The notes under the pieces are model-generated. The model saw nothing but the letters and a program-made list of their open reading frames with translations, was not told the DNA's origin and did no database searches. A stretch of DNA of 5,199 nucleotides, taken from contig JAGNOY010000183.1 of the NCBI GenBank assembly GCA_017989935.1, forward strand, positions 1 to 5,199, read 5' to 3'. This DNA is from Chitinophagaceae bacterium. GTDB lineage: Bacteria; Bacteroidota; Bacteroidia; Chitinophagales; Chitinophagaceae. Positions within the stretch are counted from its first letter, which is position 1, and every line of letters starts with the position of its first letter. Position numbers and translations under genes: made by a program. Below, piece by piece: positions 1 through 5,199 of the stretch.

Positions 1-138
1 ATTACCATCTGTACAAGTTCCGCCGTTTGCACATACTACATCTTTACATGCATCAGGATTACAAGACGTAAAAATTGTTGCTGTAAAAGCACCTACTGTT
101 AAAATTGAGGCTAATAAAATTGACTTTAAATTTTTCAT
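1..138 (-). CDS. Putative EGF-like lipoprotein, N-terminal part only
   Basis: This is the first 46 codons of a gene that continues beyond the left edge. It starts with ATG at 138 and has no stop in view. The protein begins MKNLKSILLASILTVGAF: a short basic n-region, a hydrophobic stretch (about residues 6-24), then a lipobox-like FTSC with Cys26 as the probable lipidated residue. Ser at -1 and a relaxed -3 position are common in Bacteroidota lipoproteins. After it come three more cysteines (31, 36, 42) in CKDVVCANGGTCTDG, which matches the first half of an EGF-like module (C-x4-C-x5-C). From the family I infer an exported protein anchored in a membrane, possibly facing the cell surface; its function is unknown. 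A good promoter lies about 27 bases upstream and the bases before the ATG are A-rich, which supports this start. The gene appears to be transcribed separately from lepA, which lies upstream on the same strand. Confidence 0.8.
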   Translation of the reverse strand, partial: MKNLKSILLASILTVGAFTATIFTSCNPDACKDVVCANGGTCTDGN

Positions 139-164
139 TACTTTTTTGTTTTAATGTTAAGTCG

Positions 165-194
165 CAAATTTAGGTTAAAATCTCTTTATTCAAA
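165..194 (-). promoter_or_regulatory. Bacteroidota-type promoter of the lipoprotein gene
   Basis: On the minus strand, TTTG (194-191) is followed after 18 bases by TAAATTTG (172-165). The second box is an exact match to the Bacteroidota -7 element TAnnTTTG, and the first matches the -33 TTTG at near-normal spacing. Transcription would start near 158, giving a leader of about 20 bases that is A-rich and has no Shine-Dalgarno, as is usual in this phylum. The assignment rests on the motif alone. Confidence 0.62.
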
Positions 195-294
195 CAATGA
201 ATGAGTCATTGACAAATTATTTACACTTAGTTTGGGTAGAAGTTTACCTATTGAAATTTACATTCTATTTCTATGATGAAAACAATGTTGTATT

Positions 295-408
295 GCGGCA
301 GCGATTGAACGGAAAGCCCGTATCCCGAGAGGCTTCCTAATTGTTTATTGTCACACGTAAATAACAGCCGATTCGGGAACGGACTTGAAGGGAAAGCGCG
401 TGTGCCGC
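295..408. other. GC-rich structured noncoding element (candidate RNA or dispersed palindromic repeat)
   Basis: This noncoding stretch downstream of lepA is about 54% G+C (63 of 116 bases over 295-410, by my count), inside very AT-rich flanks. It folds well on paper. GCGG (295-298) pairs with CCGC (405-408), and CACACG (352-357) pairs with CGTGTG (399-404). These two helices abut on the 3' side, so they could stack. GGAAAGCC (311-318) pairs with GGCTTCC (331-337) with one bulged A, closing a loop at 319-330. Within that loop TCCCGA (323-328) is perfectly complementary to TCGGGA (373-378) in the other arm, giving a possible loop-loop contact. The sequence resembles, from memory, GC-rich intergenic repeats with a TTGAAGCGGAAAGC-like core seen in Bacteroidota genomes. 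The strand is undecided because all canonical pairs exist on both strands. It could be a 3' element of the lepA transcript, an independent RNA, or a DNA-level repeat. I see no protein coding in it. Confidence 0.6.
305..400. repeat. Twin 16-base direct motifs, 80 bases apart
   Basis: The motif TTGAAnGGAAAGCnCG occurs at 305-320 and again at 385-400, with 14 of 16 bases identical. The differences are C/G at the fifth-from-TT position (310/390) and C/G at 318/398. A further shorter repeat, GAACGGA, is found at 307-313 and 377-383. Both long copies lie inside the structured element, and each contributes one strand to a predicted helix. This could be an internally duplicated RNA fold or two units of a dispersed intergenic repeat. 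Confidence 0.65.
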
Positions 409-439
409 CCAAGTAAATAATCTTATCTATAATGAATAA

Positions 440-2230
440 TTAATCGTCTAATTTCAAGACAGCTAAAAATGCTTCTTGAGGAATTTCTACGTTACCAATT
501 TGGCGCATTCGTTTTTTCCCTTCTTTTTGTTTCTCTAACAACTTTCGTTTTCGACTAATATCTCCACCATAACATTTTGCTGTTACATCTTTGCGCATGG
601 CACTAATTGTTTCTCTTGAAATAACTTTGGCGCCAATGGCTGCTTGGATGGCAATTTGAAATTGTTGTCTTGGAAGGAGTTCTTTAAGTTTTTCGCAAAG
701 TTTTCTACCAAACTCATGGGCTCTGCCTCGATGAATTAAAGCACTTAAGGCATCTACTTTGTCGCCATTAAGGAGAATATCCATTTTTACAATGTCACTT
801 TCTCTCATATCAATTGGGTGATAATCAAAGGATGCATAACCTCGAGTTTGACTTTTTAATTTATCATAAAAATCGAACACAATTTCGGTTAATGGCATTT
901 CAAAAGTAAGTTCAACGCGCGTAGGGGTGAGATAGCCTTGATTGGTGAGCATGCCTCTTTTACCTATGCACAAACTCATGATATTGCCGATATAATCTGG
1001 TTTTGTGATGATTTGAGCTTTGATAAATGGTTCTTGAATTGATTCAAGTCTACTAGGATCAGGCATTTCGGTTGGATTGTTCACGATGATGGTTTCTCCA
1101 CGTGTTGTTTTGGCAATGAAACTTACATTGGGTACGGTGGTAATTACAGTTTGATTAAACTCGCGTTCTAATCTTTCCTGAATTATTTCCATGTGTAATA
1201 ATCCTAAGAAACCGCATCTAAATCCAAATCCAAGGGCTTGTGATGTTTCGAGCTCATAGGTCAAAGAAGCATCATTCAATTGTAATTTTTCCATACAATT
1301 ACGAAGCTCTTCAAACTGGTCTGTTTCTACTGGGTAAATACCTGCAAACACCATGGGCTTTACATCTTCGAAACCATGTATGGATTCTAGGCAAGGGTTT
1401 ACTGTGGTAGTAATGGTATCACCTACTTTCACTTCTTTAGCTACTTTAATGCCTGTGATGATATAGCCAACATCGCCTGCACGAACTTCATTTTTTTCTT
1501 CCATGCCAAGCTTAAGGATGCCCACTTCATCTGCGCCATATTCGAGGCCTGTATTGGAAAATTTAATTTTGTCTCCTTTTTTGAGTGTGCCATTAAAAAT
1601 TCTATAATATACAATAATGCCTCTGAAACTATTAAAAACACTATCAAAAATTAAGGCTTGCAAAGGTGCGAGTGGATCACCTGTGGGTGCTGGAATTCTA
1701 CTAATGATGGCATCCAGTATTTCTTGAATACCTATACCACTTTTACCACTAGCTAATAAAATATCTTCTTCTTTACATCCAATTAATTCTATGATTTGAT
1801 CTTTAACTTCCGGAATCATAGCGCCTTCCATGTCAATTTTATTAATCACGGGAATGATTTCTAAATCATTATCGATGGCTAAATACAAATTAGAAATTGT
1901 TTGGGCTTGGATACCTTGCGATGCATCTACTAACAATAAAGCACCTTCACAAGCAGCTAAAGCACGACTCACTTCATAACTAAAATCAACATGTCCAGGG
2001 GTATCGATCAAGTTCAACGTATACATTTGGCCTTGATGAGGATAATCAATTTGAATGGCATGACTTTTAATAGTAATACCTTTTTCTCTTTCCAAATCCA
2101 TATCATCTAACACCTGATTCATCATTTGACGCTCGGTAATGGTGTTGGTGAATTCAAGCAATCTGTCAGCCAAGGTGCTTTTTCCGTGATCAATATGTGC
2201 GATTATACAAAAGTTTCTAATATTTTTCAT
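440..2230 (-). CDS. lepA: Elongation factor 4 (LepA), ribosome-associated translational GTPase
   Basis: This complete 596-residue protein is close to the usual bacterial length of about 600. LepA binds the ribosome and hydrolyses GTP; the family has been linked to back-translocation of tRNAs and to 30S subunit maturation. All G-motifs are visible: P-loop AHIDHGKST (11-19), switch I GITI (51-54), DTPGH (76-80, with the catalytic-type His80), NKID (130-133) and SGKSG (161-165). An EF-Tu-like domain II follows (about 190-280), then the EF-G-like domains III and V. The LepA-specific C-terminal domain contains [20 protein letters not shown] (551-570) and a basic KKRMR run, and it replaces domain IV of EF-G. 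The ATG at 2230 gives the canonical N-terminus [19 protein letters not shown]. There is no Shine-Dalgarno. No lepB-type signal peptidase gene lies next to it, unlike in E. coli; the gene appears to stand alone, with its own promoter and a long leader. Nothing is missing or broken. Confidence 0.98.
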   Translation of the reverse strand: MKNIRNFCIIAHIDHGKSTLADRLLEFTNTITERQMMNQVLDDMDLEREKGITIKSHAIQIDYPHQGQMYTLNLIDTPGHVDFSYEVSRALAACEGALLLVDASQGIQAQTISNLYLAIDNDLEIIPVINKIDMEGAMIPEVKDQIIELIGCKEEDILLASGKSGIGIQEILDAIISRIPAPTGDPLAPLQALIFDSVFNSFRGIIVYYRIFNGTLKKGDKIKFSNTGLEYGADEVGILKLGMEEKNEVRAGDVGYIITGIKVAKEVKVGDTITTTVNPCLESIHGFEDVKPMVFAGIYPVETDQFEELRNCMEKLQLNDASLTYELETSQALGFGFRCGFLGLLHMEIIQERLEREFNQTVITTVPNVSFIAKTTRGETIIVNNPTEMPDPSRLESIQEPFIKAQIITKPDYIGNIMSLCIGKRGMLTNQGYLTPTRVELTFEMPLTEIVFDFYDKLKSQTRGYASFDYHPIDMRESDIVKMDILLNGDKVDALSALIHRGRAHEFGRKLCEKLKELLPRQQFQIAIQAAIGAKVISRETISAMRKDVTAKCYGGDISRKRKLLEKQKEGKKRMRQIGNVEIPQEAFLAVLKLDD

Positions 2231-2352
2231 GCTAATAATGATAGTCTGTTCTATACTTCTGAACGGCTAAATTCTTTTAGTTTCAGATAAATGTTTCCTT
2301 GAAATTGAATGTGATGAACTTTGAAGCCAAATAAACAATACAATAGGGTTAT
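2231..2352 (-). promoter_or_regulatory. Long untranslated leader of lepA
   Basis: If transcription starts from the TACTTTTG box at 2359-2366, lepA has a leader of about 120 bases. No ATG occurs in it on the minus strand, and I find only short, weak pairing, such as GTTC/GAAC around 2249-2265. An open frame at 2251-2448 also crosses this area, but it runs through the terminator and starts inside the PUR gene, so I do not take it as a gene. I recognise no riboswitch or ribosomal-protein-type leader structure. Confidence 0.4.
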
Positions 2353-2358
2353 GGTGGG

Positions 2359-2366
2359 CAAAAGTA
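2359..2366 (-). promoter_or_regulatory. Candidate lepA promoter, -7 box
   Basis: TACTTTTG on the minus strand is an exact TAnnTTTG match. No clean TTTG is found 18-21 bases upstream; that place is instead taken by the T-run (2383-2390) of the preceding terminator. The box lies just 16 bases beyond the end of that terminator, which is a sensible place for a new transcription unit. It is the only exact match I found between lepA and the PUR gene. Confidence 0.5.
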
Positions 2367-2382
2367 GGTTGTTAAAGTGACT

Positions 2383-2413
2383 AAAAAAAATCCTGATTTT
2401 GTAAATCAGGATT
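2383..2413 (-). terminator. Intrinsic terminator of the PUR-domain gene
   Basis: Read on the minus strand, AATCCTGATTT (2413-2403) and its perfect 11-base complement (2399-2389) enclose a 3-base loop and run into an unbroken eight-T tract (2390-2383). The hairpin begins about 21 bases after the stop codon of the PUR gene. On the plus strand there is no T-run after the hairpin, so it should act in one direction only. It separates the PUR gene transcript from lepA. Confidence 0.9.
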
Positions 2414-2434
2414 ACTAAATTATAATTGATAGAA

Positions 2435-2851
2435 TTACCATTTATCAACTTCGGCAGAACCTAAATCTATGTCAAATGTTGAATTAGGTATTTGAGAGTT
2501 TGTTTGAGCAATATCTCCATTGTTTGGTGTTTGGAAGTCGTTGTTCTCATCTTGGTCTGAATACTCATGATTGAAGGAGTCGAAATCATAGTCAGGCATT
2601 AGTTCAGTTTTTACGTGATCAATTGTTTCTGTTAATGCTTTAAGAAATTTATTGAAGTCCTCTTTGTAAATAAAAATTTTATGTCTGTCATACCCACCGT
2701 CATTAAAGCGTTTTTTACTTTCAGTGAGGGTGATGAAGTAATCATTTCCTCTAGTGGCTCTCACATCAAAGAAGTAAGTTCTTCTTTTACCAGCTTTCAA
2801 TCTTTGACTGAAAATGGATTCATTATTTCTTTCGTTGTAATTTTCGTTCAA
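2435..2851 (-). CDS. PUR-domain (DUF3276) nucleic-acid-binding protein
   Basis: This complete 138-residue protein has a PUR-type core at about residues 22-75: RTYFFDVRATRGNDYFITL, then ESKKRF, then DRHKIFIYKEDFNKFLKAL. That order matches bacterial PUR-alpha-like proteins (DUF3276), including the Borrelia nucleic-acid-binding regulator BpuR. Family members bind single-stranded DNA or RNA through a compact beta-beta-beta-beta-alpha repeat. One repeat is present, so the protein probably acts as a dimer. Its targets here cannot be told from sequence. The tail (about 85-138) is acidic, rich in Asn and Gln and probably disordered, and ends in EVDKW. The start is unusual: the frame opens at a stop at 2864-2866, and the only usable start before the conserved NYNERNNESIFSQRLKAGKR segment is TTG at 2851. 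The first internal Met (residue 85) is far past the core. The gene has its own candidate promoter and a strong terminator, so it looks monocistronic. Confidence 0.93.
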   Translation of the reverse strand: MNENYNERNNESIFSQRLKAGKRRTYFFDVRATRGNDYFITLTESKKRFNDGGYDRHKIFIYKEDFNKFLKALTETIDHVKTELMPDYDFDSFNHEYSDQDENNDFQTPNNGDIAQTNSQIPNSTFDIDLGSAEVDKW

Positions 2852-2886
2852 AACAAGAATAATTTAATTGTAAATAAATAGACAAA

Positions 2887-2894
2887 CAAATATA
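2887..2894 (-). promoter_or_regulatory. Candidate promoter of the PUR-domain gene, -7 box
   Basis: TATATTTG on the minus strand is an exact TAnnTTTG match, 35 bases upstream of the TTG start, which would give a leader of about 28 bases. There is no TTTG at the expected -33 position, but a T-rich run (complement of the A-run at 2908-2917) lies about 13 bases upstream. This assignment is from the motif only and is weaker than the divergent promoter on the plus strand. Confidence 0.45.
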
Positions 2895-2982
2895 CAAATC
2901 CTAATAGAAAAAAAAAATTTAATCAAAATAATCTGTTTTGCCCTAGAATATGAGTCTTTAACCGAAAACAAATACGCTATCA

Positions 2983-3013
2983 TTGAAATAAATTTCATCT
3001 TCTTATAAGTTTG
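2983..3013 (+). promoter_or_regulatory. Bacteroidota-type promoter of the propeller-protein gene
   Basis: TTG (2983-2985), a 20-base spacer, then TAAGTTTG (3006-3013) match both boxes of the Bacteroidota primary sigma-factor promoter at the expected spacing. Transcription would start near 3020, giving a leader of about 23 bases before the ATG at 3043. The leader has no Shine-Dalgarno but carries an A-rich stretch (3035-3039) at the position typical of this phylum. Confidence 0.7.
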
Positions 3014-3042
3014 ATTTAATTTAGCACTCAATTCAAAAACAC

Positions 3043-5199
3043 ATGTTTACAATGATTAAAGCACAATTTTTACTACCTGCCTTAAGTTTGACAGTAATAG
3101 GATTGTCTTGTTGGCAAATTCAAGATAAGCTTACGGTTAATCCTGAATATACTCAAGCCTCAACATTTAAAAGGCAGGCAAAAGATAATCGAAAAGAAGA
3201 ATTCGCAGGAGCATTAGAATTTTATAAACAAGTTAGAGCCAATCAAGTAACTGGAAAAGTTGAAGCTAAAGATGTTTATGCTGCTAGAGATAAGGCCAAT
3301 GCTATGTTGAAGAATAAAACTAGAGCTTTTGATCAAATGAAGTGGGACGAAGCTGGGCCAAATAACATTGGTGGTCGAACCCGTTCTTTAGTGATAGACA
3401 AAAATAATACGAACAAGCTCTATATGGGCAGTGTTGGTGGTGGATTATGGATTTCAACTGATAATGGTGATTCATGGACTCGACGTAGTGGAAATGATTC
3501 AACCATAGCCATTGCAATTTCAACAGTAGCCCAAGCTTCAAATGGAGATATTTATTATGGCACAGGAGAAGGAAATACAGGTTTTGCAGGCTCCGTGCAA
3601 CATATTGAACAAATCATTCAACTTGGTGAAGGTATTTTTAAATCTACTGACGGAGGAACTACATTCAATCAATTAATAGCCACTAAAACAACCAATAGCA
3701 ATTCACCTTCTGATCCTTGGGCATATGTAGACAAAATTGTAGCACATCCAACTAATCCGGATATTTTGTTTGCAGCAACAAATGGAGGTGTTAAGATGAC
3801 AACTAACGGAGGAAGTACATGGACTAAGCCCACTGGACTAAGTGTTAGTGCTCGTTTTTGTGATATTGAAATTTCGTCTGATGGAAACAATGTTGTAGCG
3901 GCAACAACTAATGCGCTTTATGTATCAAATAATGGAGGAACAAGTTTTAGTACAAATAAAATTGGAACTAATGGATTGCCACCTGCTAATACTTGTCAAC
4001 GAGTTGAAATTGCTATTGCACCAAGTGATCCAAACAGAATTTACTTATGTATCGCTGGTCCAAATAATTCGGGTTCTGTACCATTAAAAGGTGTTTATCA
4101 ATCAACAGATGCTGGGGCAACATGGACAACTATCGGACAAGGTGGTTCTGCTGTGTTTAATCCATTAGGAGATCAAGGAGAATATGACATTGCTTTTGGT
4201 GTGCATCCTTTGATACCTGATATGGTATTCTGCGGAGGCCAATTGGATTTATGGAGATATACAGCAGCAAACGGATGGGCACCTATTGCTTCATCTAGCG
4301 GAAGTCCCTTTCAAGGATTAAATGTTCATGCAGATATGCATGGTATTTTCTTTAATCCTTCTAACCCTGAAAATATGTATGTGGTATGTGACGGAGGGAT
4401 GTATATCTCTTTCAATTCTTCTGCAACGGTGCCAACATTTGCTGAAAAAAACAAATATTATAGTACGGCTCAATGTTATGGAATTGCAGTAAACAAATTA
4501 GGAAGAATTGTATTTGGTACGCAGGATAATGGTTCTGGAATTTTAGGTACTTCAGTCAATTCTGTTCAACAATCTAGAGATTTATCTGGTGGGGATGGTA
4601 TGAAATGTGCCATCAGTGATCTTAATCCTGCAACAATATTTACAGGTCTTCCTAATGGTGAAATGTTAAGAGCCACTGATAATGGTGTTTCAGGACAATC
4701 GTTTAAAAGCTTTTTTGATAGGAATATTGATAATTCACCTGTATCATCCCCTGATGGTAAACCAGATGATAATGCGAATTGGAAAGCACCAATTCAATTT
4801 CAAGAAAAGAAGATTAATGGAAAGAATAAATCTTATTATCTCTACGGATCTAACAGCGCTTTATGGATGACGCAAAGTGCCTTAGAAGGTAACACCATTT
4901 GGTTTAAAATTCAAGCACAATCTGGAGCTGGTTTTTCTGCGGTTACTTCATCTGCTGATGGCAAACATGTCTTTGCTGGAACAGCAGGAGGCGCAGTTTA
5001 TAGATTAGATTTACCAAGTTTGTGGGATTCTACGTACAAGTATTATGATACAATTACAAATTTATACGGTACAAGCGGTTATCCTTATGAAGGTATGATT
5101 ACAAAAACACTTATTGGTAGTTATGGTCGTTTTATAACAGATTTAGCTGCTGATCCTTCAGGAAACACCTTGGTGGTCACTTTAGGTAATTTTGCAAAT
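3043..5199 (+). CDS. Exported Asp-box (BNR/VPS10-like) beta-propeller protein, C-terminus outside window
   Basis: 719 codons are open to the right edge with no stop, so the gene is incomplete. The N-terminus has a Lys followed by a hydrophobic stretch ending in VIGLSCW (to about residue 25), a signal peptide. A polar, Lys/Glu-rich and probably helical segment follows (about 30-100). The propeller starts at WDEAGPNNIGGRTRSLVID (103-121), a signature opening in this family. Asp boxes (S-x-D-x-G-x-x-W/F) are seen at 138-145 STDNGDSW, 201-208 STDGGTTF, 253-260 TTNGGSTW, 295-302 SNNGGTSF and 354-361 STDAGATW. GTQDNG and GGDG motifs near residues 490-515 are also typical. Asp boxes are structural turns between propeller strands and do not by themselves show sialidase activity; no catalytic set is recognisable. 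Related Bacteroidota proteins are large and often end in a type IX secretion sorting domain, which would lie outside this window. ATG 3043 is chosen over the in-frame ATG 3052 because the A-rich stretch sits at the right distance; both keep the signal peptide. Substrate and role are unknown. Confidence 0.9.
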   Translation, partial: MFTMIKAQFLLPALSLTVIGLSCWQIQDKLTVNPEYTQASTFKRQAKDNRKEEFAGALEFYKQVRANQVTGKVEAKDVYAARDKANAMLKNKTRAFDQMKWDEAGPNNIGGRTRSLVIDKNNTNKLYMGSVGGGLWISTDNGDSWTRRSGNDSTIAIAISTVAQASNGDIYYGTGEGNTGFAGSVQHIEQIIQLGEGIFKSTDGGTTFNQLIATKTTNSNSPSDPWAYVDKIVAHPTNPDILFAATNGGVKMTTNGGSTWTKPTGLSVSARFCDIEISSDGNNVVAATTNALYVSNNGGTSFSTNKIGTNGLPPANTCQRVEIAIAPSDPNRIYLCIAGPNNSGSVPLKGVYQSTDAGATWTTIGQGGSAVFNPLGDQGEYDIAFGVHPLIPDMVFCGGQLDLWRYTAANGWAPIASSSGSPFQGLNVHADMHGIFFNPSNPENMYVVCDGGMYISFNSSATVPTFAEKNKYYSTAQCYGIAVNKLGRIVFGTQDNGSGILGTSVNSVQQSRDLSGGDGMKCAISDLNPATIFTGLPNGEMLRATDNGVSGQSFKSFFDRNIDNSPVSSPDGKPDDNANWKAPIQFQEKKINGKNKSYYLYGSNSALWMTQSALEGNTIWFKIQAQSGAGFSAVTSSADGKHVFAGTAGGAVYRLDLPSLWDSTYKYYDTITNLYGTSGYPYEGMITKTLIGSYGRFITDLAADPSGNTLVVTLGNFAN

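Noticed and set aside
209..234. TTGACA followed by TAGTTTG on the plus strand as a promoter for the structured element
   Set aside because: The second box is one base short of TAnnTTTG and the spacing is short; too weak to annotate, although it would point toward the element.
295..408. tRNA or tmRNA-like gene
   Set aside because: The GATTCGGGAAC stretch faintly recalls a T-loop, but there is no acceptor stem, anticodon arm or CCA end in a workable arrangement on either strand.
295..408. Short CRISPR-like repeat pair
   Set aside because: Only two imperfect 16-base copies exist, spaced 80 bases apart, with helices spanning the spacing; there are no further repeats and no cas genes.
1441..1647. 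68-codon open frame on the minus strand inside lepA
   Set aside because: It is a shifted-frame shadow of a strongly conserved gene.
2251..2448. 65-codon open frame on the minus strand
   Set aside because: It starts within the last codons of the PUR gene and runs through its intrinsic terminator; the product has no recognisable features.
2681..2881. 66-codon open frame on the plus strand
   Set aside because: It lies antisense over the conserved PUR core, which explains its openness.
3320..3890. Two minus-strand open frames (3320-3541 and 3669-3890) antisense to the propeller gene
   Set aside because: They overlap the Asp-box repeats of the real plus-strand gene and have no start context or recognisable motifs.
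4682..4870. 62-codon plus-strand open frame
   Set aside because: It is an alternative frame within the propeller gene, which is open and in-frame throughout.
3043..5199. Sialidase (neuraminidase) activity for the Asp-box protein
   Set aside because: Asp boxes are structural; I see no sialidase catalytic set (arginine triad with its RIP-type motif, Tyr/Glu pair), so only a propeller fold is supported.

Overview
This AT-rich window most likely comes from a member of the Bacteroidota. Three things suggest this. There are several exact matches to the Bacteroidota promoter element TAnnTTTG. None of the genes has a clear Shine-Dalgarno sequence. The gene content (an outer-membrane-type lipoprotein, a PUR/DUF3276 protein and a large Asp-box propeller protein) also fits. 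A family-level assignment (Chitinophagaceae or a relative) is only an impression.

Layout, left to right. Positions 1-138 (minus) hold the first 46 codons of a lipoprotein with an EGF-like start; its promoter lies at 165-194. Positions 295-408 hold a GC-rich, strongly self-complementary noncoding element with two near-identical motifs 80 bases apart. Positions 440-2230 (minus) encode the complete translation GTPase LepA (EF-4). Upstream of it are a leader of about 120 bases, a candidate promoter at 2359-2366 and, directly behind that, a perfect intrinsic terminator (2383-2413) that ends the next gene. That gene, 2435-2851 (minus), encodes a 138-residue PUR-domain (DUF3276) nucleic-acid-binding protein that appears to start with TTG. 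A 191-base divergent intergenic region with promoters facing both ways separates it from a large plus-strand gene at 3043. This last gene runs off the right edge and encodes an exported Asp-box (BNR) beta-propeller protein, with at least 719 residues in view.

The genes do not form an obvious pathway. lepA and the PUR gene are conserved housekeeping or regulatory genes, each apparently a separate transcription unit. The two edge genes encode cell-envelope or secreted proteins. I see no phage, transposase, CRISPR, toxin-antitoxin or defence genes. The item least explained by known genes is the structured element at 295-408.
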